Shown piece after piece: positions 17,753-27,306 of a stretch of 50,778 nucleotides of DNA. The stretch is from RYN-230 sp963717125. GTDB lineage: Bacteria > Actinomycetota > Actinomycetes > Streptosporangiales > Streptosporangiaceae. The stretch spans positions 1 through 50,778 of the forward strand of contig CAVQVG010000010.1 in assembly GCA_963717125.1 (NCBI GenBank), read 5' to 3'. Position 1 is the stretch's first letter, and every line of letters begins with the position of its first letter. Under the pieces are notes generated by a model. The model did no database searches. It worked only from the letters and a program-made list of their open reading frames with translations, and was not told the DNA's origin. The translations under genes were made by a program, and so were the position numbers.

Positions 17753-18838
17753 GTGGCCGTCGAAACAATCCAGCTCCTGACGCCGGAAGGCGAACGGGTC
17801 GAACACCCTGACTACCCGCTGGAGCTGACCACCGATGAGGTCAAGGACCTCTACACGGACCTGGTCATGGTCCGCCGGATCGACACCGAGGCCATCGCCC
17901 TGCAGCGCCAGGGCGAGCTGGGCATCTGGGCCTCGCTGCTCGGCCAGGAGGCGGCCCAGGTCGGCTCGGGCCGCGCACTCGGGCCGCGGGACATGGCCTT
18001 CCCCACCTACCGCGAGCACGGCGTGGCCTGGTGCCGCGGACTGGACCCGAGCCGGCTGCTGGAACTGTTCCGCGGCGTCAGCCACGGCGGCTGGGACCCG
18101 GCCGCGCACCGGTTCCACCTGTACACGATCGTGATCGGCGCGCAGACGCTGCACGCCACCGGGTACGCGATGGGGATCCAGCGGGACGGCGCGGTGGGCG
18201 AGGACGGCGAGGCGGTCATCGTCTACTTCGGCGACGGGGCGACCAGCCAGGGCGACGTGAACGAGGCGTTCATCTGGGCCTCCGTGTTCAACGCCCCGGT
18301 GGTGTTCTTCTGCCAGAACAACCAGTGGGCCATCTCCGAGCCGCTGGAGCGGCAGAGCCGTATCCCGCTGTACCAGCGGGCCAGCGGCTTCGGCTTCCCC
18401 GGGGTGCGGGTGGACGGCAACGACGTGTTCGCCTGCCTCGCGGTGACCAGGAAGGCCATGCAGGCCGCCCGGGAGGGCCAGGGCCCGATGCTGATCGAGG
18501 CGTTCACCTACCGGATGGGCGCGCACACCACCACCGACGACCCGACCCGGTACCGGCTGGCCAGTGAGCTGGAGGCGTGGAAGCTCAAGGACCCGATCGA
18601 GCGGGTGAAGGCGTACCTGGTGCGGTCCGGCGCGGCCGACGCGGAGTTCTTCGCCAATGTCGCTGCCACCGCGGACGAGCTGGGCCGGCGGATCAGGAAG
18701 ACCTGCCAGCAGATGCCCGACCCGCAGCCGCTGGCCATGTTCGAGAACGTGTACGCGGGGCCGAACGCGCTGCTCGACACCGAGCGCGAGCAGTACGCGG
18801 CCTACCTGGACACGTTCGACGCGGAGGTGGCCCGATGA
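17753..18838 (+). CDS. bkdA: Branched-chain 2-oxoacid dehydrogenase E1 alpha subunit
   Basis: A 361-residue thiamine-diphosphate-dependent E1alpha. The ThDP motif runs from GDGATSQGDVNEAF to FCQNNQWA; the region GFPGVRVDGNDVFA and the phosphorylation-loop-like YRMGAHTTTDDPTRYR are typical of the pyruvate/branched-chain group. It decarboxylates 2-oxo acids and passes the acyl group to E2 lipoate. The pairing with vdh suggests branched-chain substrates, but pyruvate cannot be excluded by eye. GTG 17753 follows AAGGGAG. The stop overlaps the E1beta start (ATGA). Confidence 0.9.
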   Translation: MAVETIQLLTPEGERVEHPDYPLELTTDEVKDLYTDLVMVRRIDTEAIALQRQGELGIWASLLGQEAAQVGSGRALGPRDMAFPTYREHGVAWCRGLDPSRLLELFRGVSHGGWDPAAHRFHLYTIVIGAQTLHATGYAMGIQRDGAVGEDGEAVIVYFGDGATSQGDVNEAFIWASVFNAPVVFFCQNNQWAISEPLERQSRIPLYQRASGFGFPGVRVDGNDVFACLAVTRKAMQAAREGQGPMLIEAFTYRMGAHTTTDDPTRYRLASELEAWKLKDPIERVKAYLVRSGAADAEFFANVAATADELGRRIRKTCQQMPDPQPLAMFENVYAGPNALLDTEREQYAAYLDTFDAEVAR

Positions 18839-19818
18839 CGACCATGACCCTGTCCAAGGCGCTCAACGCCGGTCTGCGCAAGGCGCTGGAGGACGACCCC
18901 AAAGCGCTCATCATGGGCGAGGACGTGGGCAAGCTGGGCGGCGTGTTCCGGGTCACCGACCGGCTGCAGAAGGACTTCGGCGAGAGCCGGGTAGTGGACA
19001 CCCCGCTGGCCGAGTCGGGCATCGTCGGCACCGCGATCGGGCTGGCGCTGCGCGGCTACCGGCCGGTGTGCGAGATCCAGTTCGACGGCTTCGTGTTCCC
19101 CGCCTTCGACCAGATCGTCAGCCAGCTGGCCAAGCTGCGGATGCGCTCGCTGGGCCAGCTCACCATGCCGGTGACCATCCGCATCCCGTGCGGCGGCGGG
19201 ATCGGCGCGGTGGAGCACCACAGCGAGTCGCCGGAAGCGCTGTTCGCGCACGTCGCCGGGCTGCGGGTGGTGGCCTGCGGCAACGCCACCGACGCCTACA
19301 CCATGATCCAGCAGTCGATCCGCTGCGACGACCCGGTGATCTTCTTCGAGCCGAAGCGCCGGTACTGGGACAAGGCCGACGTGGATACCGCATCCGAGCT
19401 GGCCGCGGCCGTCCCGCTGGACCGGGCCCGGACCGTGCTGGAGGGCACCGACGTGACCGTGCTGTGCTACGGCCCGATGGTGCGCACCTGCGTGGAATCG
19501 GCCGTGGCGGCGCGGGCCGACGGGCGGTCGGTGGAAGTGATCGACCTGCGCTCACTGGCCCCGCTGGACGACGAGACGATCATGGCGTCGGTGCGCCGGA
19601 CCGGCCGCTGCGTGGTGGTACACGAGGCCCCGGTGACCGGCGGGCTGGGCGCGGAGATCGCGGCCCGGATCACCGAGCAGTGCTTCTACCAGCTGGAGTC
19701 GCCAGTGCTGCGGGTCGGCGGGTTCTCCGCGCCGTACCCGCCGTCCCGGCTCGAGGAGCACTACCTCCCCGACCTGGACCGGGTGCTGGACGCCGTGGAC
19801 CGCACGTTCGCAGTCTGA
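18835..19818 (+). CDS. bkdB: Branched-chain 2-oxoacid dehydrogenase E1 beta subunit
   Basis: A 327-residue transketolase-type E1beta: MGEDVGKLGGVFRVTDRL, DTPLAESGIVGTAIGLAL, YRPVCEIQFDGFVFPAFDQI and the C-terminal VVHEAPVTGGLGAEIAARI. It pairs with the alpha subunit to form the ThDP site at their interface. Overlap of four bases with bkdA and a short 11-base gap to the E2 gene indicate one operon. Confidence 0.93.
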   Translation: MTTMTLSKALNAGLRKALEDDPKALIMGEDVGKLGGVFRVTDRLQKDFGESRVVDTPLAESGIVGTAIGLALRGYRPVCEIQFDGFVFPAFDQIVSQLAKLRMRSLGQLTMPVTIRIPCGGGIGAVEHHSESPEALFAHVAGLRVVACGNATDAYTMIQQSIRCDDPVIFFEPKRRYWDKADVDTASELAAAVPLDRARTVLEGTDVTVLCYGPMVRTCVESAVAARADGRSVEVIDLRSLAPLDDETIMASVRRTGRCVVVHEAPVTGGLGAEIAARITEQCFYQLESPVLRVGGFSAPYPPSRLEEHYLPDLDRVLDAVDRTFAV

Positions 19819-19829
19819 GGGGGCTGGAG

Positions 19830-21278
19830 ATGACACAACGACGCGAGTTCCGGCTGCCCGACGTGGGCGAGGGACTGACCGAGGCGGACATCGTCAGCTG
19901 GCGGGTCAAGCCCGGCGACACCGTCGAGATCAACCAGATCATCGTGGATATCGAGACGGCCAAGGCGGTCGTCGAGCTGCCCAGCCCGTTCGAGGGAGTG
20001 GTAGCCGGCCTGCTGGTCGCCGAGGGCGAGACGGTGGACGTGGGCACCCCGATCATCGCGGTGGACGCAGTCGGCGAGGGCGCCCCCGGCTCGGACCAGG
20101 CCGTCCCCGCGGCCGCGGCCGAGACGCCCGGCCCCGCGCTGGACCCGGCCGCCATCGCCGCCGAGGGGCCGCACCCGGCCGCCGACGACCTCCTCCCGCC
20201 GCTGCCGCCGGAGAGCGCGGACGAGCCCACCCCGGCGCCCCCGCCGCAGGAACGGCAGGCGGTGCTGGTCGGCTACGGGGTCAAGGCCGCCGCGACGACC
20301 CGGCGGGCGCGGAAGGCAGCGGCCGGGCAACGGCGTTCGGCAGCTGGATCGTCCGGTGCGGGACCGGCGGTGAACGGGGGCGCCGGCCCGCCACGGTGCT
20401 GGCCAAGCCGCTGGTGCGCAAGCTGGCCCGGGACCTCGGCGTGGACCTGACCGCGCTGGCCGGCACCGGTCCGGCCGGCTCGATCACCCGGGACGACGTG
20501 CAGCGAGCCGCGGGCGGCCAGGCGCTCGCCGCGGTGCCGGCCCGGCCCGGCGCTGGCGCCGGCGCTGGCCCTGGCCGAGCGGGAGGAGCGGATCCCGATC
20601 CGCGGGGTGCGCAAGCACACCGCGGCCGCGGTGTCGGCCAGCGCGTTCACCGCGCCGCACGTCACCGAGTTCCTGCAGGTCGAGGTAGGCGCCACCATGG
20701 ACGCGGTGGCCCGGCTGCGGGACCTGCCCGAGTTCGCCGGAGTGCGCGTGTCGCCGCTGCTGATGGTGGCCCGGGCGCTGCTCATCGCGGTCCAGCGGCA
20801 CCCGATGATCAACTCGACGTGGGACGAGGACGCGCAGGAGATCGTGGTCAAGCACTACGTGAACCTGGGCATCGCCGCCGCCACCGAGCGCGGCCTGATC
20901 GTGCCGAACGTCAAGGACGCCGGCATGCTCAGCCTGCCCGCGCTGGCCCGCGCGCTGGCCGGCCTGGCCGACACGGCCCGGGCCGGCAAGGCGTCACCGG
21001 CCGACCTGACCGGCGGGACGATCACCATCACCAACGTCGGCGTGTTCGGGGTGGACGCGGGGACCCCCATCCTGACCCCGCCCGAGGCGGCCATCCTGGC
21101 GTTCGGCCAGGTCAAGGACGCGCCGTGGGTGGTCGACGGGCAGCTCGCGGTGCGCCGGGTGACCACGCTGTCGCTATCCTTCGACCACCGCATCGTGGAC
21201 GGCGACCTGGGCTCGGCCGCGCTGCGCGACGTGGGCGCGATGCTGCACGACCCGGCCCGGATGCTGGCCTGGTCCTGA
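19830..21278 (+). CDS. bkdC: Dihydrolipoamide acyltransferase (E2), two apparent frameshifts
   Basis: The E2 core of the complex, spread over two frames. Residues 1-80 form the lipoyl domain, with the lipoyl lysine in VDIETAKAVVELPSP. A Pro/Ala linker follows. The E1/E3-binding domain (VLAKPLVRKLARDLGVDLTA ... GSITRDDV) is in the second frame from about 20396. The catalytic domain returns to the first frame by about 20570 and ends with SLSFDHRIVDGDLGSAAL, the acyltransferase active site (His, Asp). The first break sits at a five-G run (20376-20380, one base missing) and the second in the GC-rich linker at 20535-20565 (one base extra). All domains are intact, so a sequence error is likely. ATG 19830 follows GGGGGCTGGAG. 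Confidence 0.87.
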
Positions 21279-21303
21279 CCTCCGCAGCAGAAAGGGATCG
21301 CCG

Positions 21304-21597
21304 ATGTTCCGGCACGTCGTACTGTTCACGTTCACGCCGCAGGCCACGCGGGAGCAGCAGGAGGAACTGGCCCGCCAGTTGCGCACGCTGCCCGGGGCCA
21401 TCGCGGAGATCAAGGCCTATCAGGTGGGCCTGGACGCAGGCCTGAACCCGGGCAACTACCAGTTCGCGGTCGTCGCGGACTTCGCCAGCGTGCCGGATTA
21501 CCTCGTCTACCGCGACCACCCAGTGCACCGGGCGATCATCGACAAGTACGTGCGGCCGATCATGGCCGACCGGGCGGCGGTCCAGTACGAGATCTGA
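21304..21597 (+). CDS. Dabb (stress-responsive A/B barrel) domain protein
   Basis: A 97-residue single-domain protein: MFRHVVLFTFTPQATREQ, a central KAYQVGLDAGL and YQFAVVADFASVPDYLVYRDHP, the usual Dabb pattern. Members are dimeric alpha/beta barrels, a few of them cyclases; most are uncharacterised. ATG 21304 has AGAAAGG upstream. It lies 25 bases after the E2 gene, so it may be the last gene of the bkd operon. Confidence 0.88.
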   Translation: MFRHVVLFTFTPQATREQQEELARQLRTLPGAIAEIKAYQVGLDAGLNPGNYQFAVVADFASVPDYLVYRDHPVHRAIIDKYVRPIMADRAAVQYEI

Positions 21598-21606
21598 GCC
21601 GGGGTG

Positions 21607-21633
21607 GCGTGCGGGGCGGGCCGGCCCGCACGC
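21607..21633. terminator. Hairpin between convergent Dabb and acyl-CoA dehydrogenase genes
   Basis: GCGTGCGGG pairs with CCCGCACGC around a nine-base GC-rich loop. It lies exactly between two converging stops, which suits a bidirectional terminator. Confidence 0.65.
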
Positions 21634-23457
21634 TCAGAACGCGGCTTCGGGCAGCTCCATCAAGTCCAGCGAGGCCGTCTCGGCGATCTCCCGCTCCACC
21701 GCGAGCCGGGGCAGCACGGTCTGCGCGAAGAACCGCGCCGTGGCCACCTTGCCCTGGTAGAACGCCTCGTCCCGGCCGGCCCCCTGGTCCAGCGCGGCCA
21801 GCGCCACGTCGGCCTGCCGGGCCAGCAGCCAGCCGATGATCAGGTCGCCGAGGGCCATCAGCAGCCGGGTGGTGTTCAGCCCGGCCTTGTACACCTCGGT
21901 GGGCCGCTCCAGCGAGCCGACCGCGTAGCCGGTCAGCGCGGTTACCATGCGCTGGACGTCGCTGACCGCGGCGGCCAGCGCGGCCCGCTCGGCCTTCAGC
22001 CGGCCGTTGCCCGCCGCACCGTCCGCGAACTCGGTGATCTCGTCGAGCAGGGTGCGCAGCGCGACGCCCTCGTCCCGGAGGATCTTGCGGAAGAACAGGT
22101 CCAGGCCCTGGATCGCGGTGGTGCCCTCGTACAGGCTGTCGATCTTGGCGTCGCGGATGTACTGCTCGATCGGGAAGTCCTGGATGAACCCGGACCCGCC
22201 GAACGTCTGCAGGGACAGCGTGAGCAGCTCGTAGGCGCGTTCTGACCCGACGCCCTTGACGATGGGCAGCAGCAGGTCGTTGACCCGGGCGGCCAGGTCG
22301 TCGCTCTCGCCGCGGGCCCGCGCCTGCTGGATCGTGTCCTGGTAGGACGCGGTGTAGAGCATCAGCGCGCGCATCCCCTCGGCGTACGCCTTCTGCGTCA
22401 TCAGCATCCGGCGCACGTCGGGGTGGTGGATGATCGTGACCCGCGGCGCGGTCTTGTCCGCCATCTCGCTCAGGTCCGCGCCCTGCACCCGCTCCTTGGC
22501 GTAGGCCAGCGCGTTCAGGTACCCGGTGGACAGCGTGGCGATGGCCTTGGTGCCGACCATCATCCGGGCGTGCTCGATGATGATGAACATCTGCCGGATG
22601 CCGTCGTGCACCCCGCCGACCAGCGTGCCCACCGCCGGGCGGTCCGCGCCGAACGTGACCTCGCAGGTGGTGGACGCCTTCAGGCCCATCTTGTGCTCGA
22701 CGCCGGTGACCCGCGCGCCGTTCCGCTCGCCCAGCTCACCGTCCGGGCCGACCAGGAACTTGGGCACCAGGAACATGGACAGGCCCTTGGTGCCGGGCCC
22801 GGCCCCCTCCGGCCGCGCCAGCACCAGGTGGAAAATGTTCTCCGCCATGTCGTGTTCGGCACTCGTGATGAATCGCTTAACGCCCTCGATGTGCCAGGTG
22901 CCGTCGGGCTGCTCGATGGCTTTGGTGGTGCCGGCGCCCACGTCCGAGCCTGCCTCCGGCTCGGTCAGCACCATGGTGCTGCCCCACTTACGCTCGACGG
23001 CCTGCTGCGCGAAACGCTGCTGCTCGGGGGTGCCGATCCGCCACAGCACGTGGGCGAAGTTCGGGCCGCCGGAGTACATCCAGACCGCCGGGTTGGCGCC
23101 CAGGATCAGCTCGGCCACCGCCCAGGCCAGCGTGCGCGGTACGGCGGTGCCGCCCAGCTCGGCGGGCAGGTCGAGACGGAACCACTCGGCATCCATGAAC
23201 GCCTTGAACGACTTCTTGAAGCTCGCCGGCATGCGCACGTCGCCGGTCGCCGGGTCGAACACCGGCGGGTTGCGGTCAGCGTCCGCGAACGAGTCCGCGA
23301 GTGGTCCGCTGGCCAGCCGGTTCACCTCGTCGAGGATGCCGCGCGCGGTCTCCTCGTCCACCTCCGGGTACGGCTCGCGGCCCAGCACGTCCTGGCGGCG
23401 CAGCACCTCGAACAGGTTGAACTCGAGGTCCCGAACGTTGCTCTTGTAGTGACCCAT
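21634..23457 (-). CDS. Acyl-CoA dehydrogenase, FadE5-type
   Basis: A 607-residue long-type acyl-CoA dehydrogenase, close in length and pattern to mycobacterial FadE5. It starts MGHYKSNVRDLEFNLFEVL. FAD-binding segments are MVLTEPEAGSDVGAGTT and HIEGVKRFITSAEHDM; the catalytic base is the Glu of DSLYEGTTAIQGLDLFFRK; residues 460-600 make the extra C-terminal domain of this subgroup. It introduces a double bond into acyl-CoAs in beta-oxidation. The bkd operon opposite would deliver acyl-CoAs, but substrate length cannot be read from the sequence. It is followed upstream by a short AT-richer promoter region (23460-23540). Confidence 0.9.
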   Translation of the reverse strand: MGHYKSNVRDLEFNLFEVLRRQDVLGREPYPEVDEETARGILDEVNRLASGPLADSFADADRNPPVFDPATGDVRMPASFKKSFKAFMDAEWFRLDLPAELGGTAVPRTLAWAVAELILGANPAVWMYSGGPNFAHVLWRIGTPEQQRFAQQAVERKWGSTMVLTEPEAGSDVGAGTTKAIEQPDGTWHIEGVKRFITSAEHDMAENIFHLVLARPEGAGPGTKGLSMFLVPKFLVGPDGELGERNGARVTGVEHKMGLKASTTCEVTFGADRPAVGTLVGGVHDGIRQMFIIIEHARMMVGTKAIATLSTGYLNALAYAKERVQGADLSEMADKTAPRVTIIHHPDVRRMLMTQKAYAEGMRALMLYTASYQDTIQQARARGESDDLAARVNDLLLPIVKGVGSERAYELLTLSLQTFGGSGFIQDFPIEQYIRDAKIDSLYEGTTAIQGLDLFFRKILRDEGVALRTLLDEITEFADGAAGNGRLKAERAALAAAVSDVQRMVTALTGYAVGSLERPTEVYKAGLNTTRLLMALGDLIIGWLLARQADVALAALDQGAGRDEAFYQGKVATARFFAQTVLPRLAVEREIAETASLDLMELPEAAF

Positions 23458-23579
23458 GGCCGCCCCCGTCTGGGAAGAGTTAGTGCCGCGGCAGACGCGC
23501 TACCGGTGAGTAACAAGCCTATAATACCGGCAAGTAACCCGGAAGGCGAGACAGGGTTTGGGCGTCGCGCGAGGCGGGG

Positions 23580-24434
23580 TCAGCTGGGCAGGATGTTGAT
23601 CGCGCGGGCGATGACCAGGGCGGCCAGGGCCAGCGAGACCGCCGACTGGACGAGCATGGTGAGCTTGGCCCAGCGGGCCAGCGGCATCACGTCGGTCGGG
23701 CTGAACGCGGTCGCGTTGGTGAACGACAGATACAGATAGTCCACGAACCGCGGTTCCCAGTCCGGCGGGACCAGCTCGTTGACCGTCATCTGCGGGAACA
23801 GGAAGTCCAGGTACTGGAACGTGCCGTGCGCCCGGTGCACCGGGCCGCCCCGGTCGAACTCCCAGTACCACAGCGCGAACGCGATCACGTTCGTCGCCCA
23901 GATGGCCGCACCCGAGGCCAGCAGCGGACCCGCCGCGCTACCCGCGTGCCCGCTCAGGATCTCTCTGACGAGCAGCACAGCCGAGGTGGCGTTGGCCCCG
24001 GTGAGCAGGAAGACCAGCACCAGGCTGGCCCACCGGACGAAGCGGGCCCGGTGCTCGATCCGGACCGGGTTGGAGATGAACAGCCCGACCAGCAGAGCCC
24101 CCTCCAGGACCGGCATCAGCCACCCCGGCAGCGGGCGCAACGACAGCTGGCCGGGCAGCAGGGTCTGCAGCACGATCGCGATGACCACGGTCACGCTGAC
24201 CGGCCACCGCAGCTCGCCCCGGGTCTTGCGCCGCCAGGCGGGCAGATGCGCGCCCGCCACGTCCCGCTCCACCTCACCGGCCCGGGTCATCAGCCCGTAC
24301 CAGACCGAGTTACACATCTGCAGCGCGCTATGCGGCGGCACGCCGAACGGCCGCTTATTATCCCGGGCCTTGTCATCCTGGACCGGCGGCTGATCCTGGG
24401 CTCCGTCGCCGCGAGCCTGCCCTGTCTCCCTCAT
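23580..24434 (-). CDS. Multi-helix membrane protein, DUF1345-like
   Basis: A 284-residue protein with a polar head of about 75 residues and then six or so hydrophobic helices: about 78-95, 104-121, 135-153, 170-190 and 255-280, with a shorter one between. The segment DYLYLSFTNATAFSPTDVMPL before the last helix resembles the conserved stretch of DUF1345 integral membrane proteins and faintly resembles an ion-channel pore region, but no selectivity-filter signature is present. Function unknown. Start at 24434 is taken from the longest frame and is uncertain; an internal ATG after the polar head is also possible. Confidence 0.65.
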   Translation of the reverse strand: MRETGQARGDGAQDQPPVQDDKARDNKRPFGVPPHSALQMCNSVWYGLMTRAGEVERDVAGAHLPAWRRKTRGELRWPVSVTVVIAIVLQTLLPGQLSLRPLPGWLMPVLEGALLVGLFISNPVRIEHRARFVRWASLVLVFLLTGANATSAVLLVREILSGHAGSAAGPLLASGAAIWATNVIAFALWYWEFDRGGPVHRAHGTFQYLDFLFPQMTVNELVPPDWEPRFVDYLYLSFTNATAFSPTDVMPLARWAKLTMLVQSAVSLALAALVIARAINILPS

Positions 24435-24597
24435 CTGGCCTTTTCCTATGCCTCGCCAAATACCTGCTACAGAGGGAGATTAGCCGGACGAACGGGTAGC
24501 GCGGTTATGACCGGTATTCCGCGGGACACGCCCGAGGTCGGCGGTAATTCACGTGCGCCGCGCTAGCCTACTTGGGACACCGGCAAACGGGGGGCCG

Positions 24598-26148
24598 ATG
24601 ACCGACAGTGACGACGGGATGGGAAGTGGCCGCGACCTGCCGCCACCGCGGCCCGGCTACTACCCGGCGCCCGCGCACCCACCCCGCGCCACCCGCCGCC
24701 GGGCCGCCCCGTCCGCCGCGCAGCAGCGGCTGATGAACCGGATAACGGCCGGCCGCCGGGCCCGGCAGCGCCGGGCCTACCTGGTCATCTGTGCCGCCAT
24801 GTCCGCGGTCGTGCTGTTCGTGTCCGGCGCCGCCTGGGGATTCACCAGTTACATCAACGACAGCATCGGCCGGGTCAACGCCGGCACGGCGGGCACCCCG
24901 TCCAGCGGCCCGCTGAACATCCTGCTGGCCGGGGTCAACGTGCGCTCCGGGCTGACCCGGCACCAGCAGCTGGCGCTGCACGTCGGCGACACGGTGAGCG
25001 CCAATTCCGACACGCTGATGCTGATCCACGTGTCCGCGGACCGCAGTCACGTCACCGTGCTCAGCCTGCCCCGGGACTCCTGGGTGAGCATTCCCGGGCA
25101 CGGCATGAACAAGATCAACGCGGCCTACGGCCTGGGCGGCCCCAAGCTGGTGGTGCAGACCGTCGAGCAGGACACCGGGCTGACCGTCAACGACTTCGTC
25201 CAGGTCAACTTCCTCGGGTTCGTCAAGGTCATCGACGCCCTGGGCGGGGTGGACATCTGCCTGCCGTTCGCGGTGGACGACCGGTACAGCGGGCTGCACC
25301 TGTCGTCTGGCGTGCACCACGTGAACGGCATCACCGCGCTGGAGTACGCCCGGGACCGGCACTCGTTCGCCCTGTCCGACCTGGCCCGGATCCAGGATCA
25401 GCAGCGGCTGATGTCGTCCATGCTCAAGGAGGCGATCAGCTCCGGCACGCTGGCCAACCCGGTGAAGCTGACCCGGTTCCTGCAGGCCACGCTGGCCGCG
25501 ATCAAGGTGGACCAGGGCCTCAACGTGTCTGCCCTGGCCGACCAGCTGCGCGGCATCTCACCAAGCCACGTGCAGTTCATGACCGTGCCGCTGAGCAACC
25601 TGAACTACCAGACACCGACCGGCGAGTCCGCCGTGCTGTGGGACACCAGCCAGGCCCAGGCCCTGTTCGGCAAGCTGAAGAACGACCAGGTGGCGGGCAA
25701 GCCCGCGCACCCACACGGCACCGGCCATCGGCCGGCGAAGAGCCAGCTGCGCCCGGCTCAGGTGCCGGTCGCGGTGTGGAACGGGACCATGATCGGCGGC
25801 CTGTCCGCGGGCACCGGCGCGGACCTGGCCAAGCTCGGCTTCCCGGTGCAGGCCGGCCTGACCTGGCAGGCGCAGAACCTGAGCCAGACGGTCATCCAGT
25901 ACCCGGCCGGCCACCAGGCCGCGGCCAAGCTGGTGCACCGGGTACTGCCCGGGGCCACGATGCAGCAGGTCAACGGGCTGGCCAAGATCAGGATCCTGCT
26001 CGGTGCCAGCGGCTACACGGTTACCTCCGGCAGCACGGGGACCTCCGGCAGCACCGGCTCATCCGGCGGCAGCGGGACGTCCGGCTCAGCCGGGTCCGCC
26101 TCGTCCGCCGTCCCGTCCCGGACCGCCGCCCAGGACGCCTGCCGCTAG
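24598..26148 (+). CDS. LytR-CpsA-Psr (LCP) family wall-polymer ligase
   Basis: A 516-residue type II membrane protein: Pro-rich cytoplasmic head, one membrane helix at about 62-84, then the extracellular LCP domain (ANSDTLMLIHVSADRSHVTV, SLPRDSWVSIPGHGMNKINAAY, GGVDICLP, ALEYARDRHSF, LARIQDQQRLM) with the Arg and Asp residues that bind polyprenyl pyrophosphate. A LytR_C domain (VPVAVWNGTMIGGLSAGTG) follows at about 385-480, and the end is a Ser/Gly/Thr repeat tail. LCP enzymes attach glycopolymers to peptidoglycan. ATG 24598 follows GGGGGGCC; a start at 24553 lacks a ribosome site. Confidence 0.92.
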   Translation: MTDSDDGMGSGRDLPPPRPGYYPAPAHPPRATRRRAAPSAAQQRLMNRITAGRRARQRRAYLVICAAMSAVVLFVSGAAWGFTSYINDSIGRVNAGTAGTPSSGPLNILLAGVNVRSGLTRHQQLALHVGDTVSANSDTLMLIHVSADRSHVTVLSLPRDSWVSIPGHGMNKINAAYGLGGPKLVVQTVEQDTGLTVNDFVQVNFLGFVKVIDALGGVDICLPFAVDDRYSGLHLSSGVHHVNGITALEYARDRHSFALSDLARIQDQQRLMSSMLKEAISSGTLANPVKLTRFLQATLAAIKVDQGLNVSALADQLRGISPSHVQFMTVPLSNLNYQTPTGESAVLWDTSQAQALFGKLKNDQVAGKPAHPHGTGHRPAKSQLRPAQVPVAVWNGTMIGGLSAGTGADLAKLGFPVQAGLTWQAQNLSQTVIQYPAGHQAAAKLVHRVLPGATMQQVNGLAKIRILLGASGYTVTSGSTGTSGSTGSSGGSGTSGSAGSASSAVPSRTAAQDACR

Positions 26149-26160
26149 GTGGCGGCCACC

Positions 26161-26184
26161 CAGGCGCCGGCCGTTGGGCGCCTG
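26161..26184. terminator. Hairpin between convergent LCP and GES-repeat genes
   Basis: CAGGCGCC pairs perfectly with GGCGCCTG around an eight-base loop, just after the LCP stop and before the end of the opposing gene. Confidence 0.65.
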
Positions 26185-26198
26185 CCGCTAGGCGGGGC

Positions 26199-26242
26199 CA
26201 GGGCTAGCTCGGCTGCCCGCCAGGGCTAGCTCGGCTGCCCGC
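26199..26242. repeat. 22-bp tandem duplication over the end of the GES-repeat gene
   Basis: The unit starting CAGGGCTAGCTCGGCTGCCC is present at 26199-26220 and repeated exactly at 26221-26242. The inner copy holds the stop codon and last residues of the minus-strand gene; the outer copy is downstream of it, so the duplication leaves the protein unchanged. Confidence 0.85.
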
Positions 26243-26630
26243 CGCCGCCCTCGCCGGTCCCGCTCTCCCCGGAGGCGCTTTCCCCGGAGGCACTCTCGCC
26301 CGACGGGCTCTCCCCTGACGTGCTCTCCCCCGACGCGCTCTCTCCGGATGGGCTCTCCCCGGACGCGGCTTTGCCGTCCGTCTCGCCTAGCCCCTGGTCG
26401 GCCTCTTGCCGGGACAGGGCGTCCACGAGCCGGTCGATGCGCTCCTTGCTGTCCGGCGCGCCCCGGCCGGTGCGCTCGGCGTACACCGCGGCGCCCAGGT
26501 CGCGGAACAGCGCATCGGCTCGCCGCTTGGCCTGCGCCTGGTCGAGCTTGACCTTGCCCTCGCGCGCAGCATCCTGGGCGACGTGGGCCAGTTGGCTGCC
26601 CTGCGCCCGGACCTTGTCCATGAGTCCCAT
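26226..26630 (-). CDS. Coiled-coil protein with a GES-repeat tail
   Basis: A 134-residue protein. Residues 1-75 form a charged helical region (MGLMDKVRAQGSQLAHVAQ, then AAREGKVKLDQAQAKRRAD and a YAERTGRGAPDSKERID segment) resembling actinobacterial proteins of unknown function. Residues 88-127 are about eight Gly-Glu-Ser units spaced by Ala, Pro or Thr (SGESPSGESASGEST pattern), an acidic disordered tail produced by DNA repeats. It ends GGGGQPS. Start ATG 26630; a second Met lies three residues inside. No domain with known activity is seen. Confidence 0.7.
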   Translation of the reverse strand: MGLMDKVRAQGSQLAHVAQDAAREGKVKLDQAQAKRRADALFRDLGAAVYAERTGRGAPDSKERIDRLVDALSRQEADQGLGETDGKAASGESPSGESASGESTSGESPSGESASGESASGESGTGEGGGGQPS

Positions 26631-26708
26631 GACCGCCTCCGCGGATCCAGAGCTTGATCACAAGGATAGGGGGTTTGCCGACCGCTCTGCCGGGCACCCA
26701 GCAGGGTC

Positions 26709-27218
26709 GTGAAGCCGTCCCCCAGCACCGAAGACCCGCTGGACAAGCTCGACCACCTGGTTGACGCGGCCGCTGAGCCGGAGAACGCGGTACTCACCGA
26801 CAACGCCAGGGTGGTGCGCTGGACCGGCCCGCTATTCGCACTGTTCTCGGTCCTCCTGCTGCCGTGGGTGGTGTACATCGGCATCTCCCTGCCGGCCCGC
26901 CAGCTATCCCCGAACTACGACCTCGCCTGGGCCGGCTTCGACCTGCTCTTGCTCGGTTCGCTGGCCAGCACGGCGTATTTCGCGCTGCGCCGGTCCCGGT
27001 ACCTGTCCACGGCGGCCGGGGCGACCGCCGCACTGCTGGTGGTGGACGCCTGGTTCGACTGCATGACCACACCCGGGCCGCAGCGCTGGCAGTCGATCGC
27101 GCTCTGCTTCCTGATCGAGCTCCCGCTGGCCGGCCTCTGCCTGTGGCTGAGCTACCACACCCACCAGATCGCCGAACGCCGGATCCTGCTGCTCCGCCGT
27201 CGCCACCGTCGCCGATAA
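26709..27218 (+). CDS. Four-helix membrane protein
   Basis: A 169-residue protein with helices at about 38-60, 73-93, 100-118 and 127-148 and a strongly basic end (LLLRRRHRRR). The head (residues 1-35) is polar and acidic. Starts at GTG 26709, 78 bases from the divergent GES-repeat gene. No family is recognised, though similar small membrane proteins are frequent in actinobacteria. Confidence 0.68.
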   Translation: MKPSPSTEDPLDKLDHLVDAAAEPENAVLTDNARVVRWTGPLFALFSVLLLPWVVYIGISLPARQLSPNYDLAWAGFDLLLLGSLASTAYFALRRSRYLSTAAGATAALLVVDAWFDCMTTPGPQRWQSIALCFLIELPLAGLCLWLSYHTHQIAERRILLLRRRHRRR

Positions 27219-27306
27219 TCCCGGCGCGTGCATGAAAGCCCGATACGCGGGCACTTGTGGCGCGGACTCACCGGGGTCCGTCTAGAGCCGAGAGGTAGTG
27301 CTCGGG

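Noticed and set aside
19830..21278. Programmed ribosomal frameshifting in the E2 gene
   Set aside because: Two shifts of opposite sign occur without a slippery heptamer and pseudoknot design, and similar breaks occur in unrelated genes. Sequence error is simpler.
26290..26370. Regular repeats suggesting a CRISPR array
   Set aside because: The repeats encode in-frame Gly-Glu-Ser units of a protein, are short and have no spacers. No cas genes are present.
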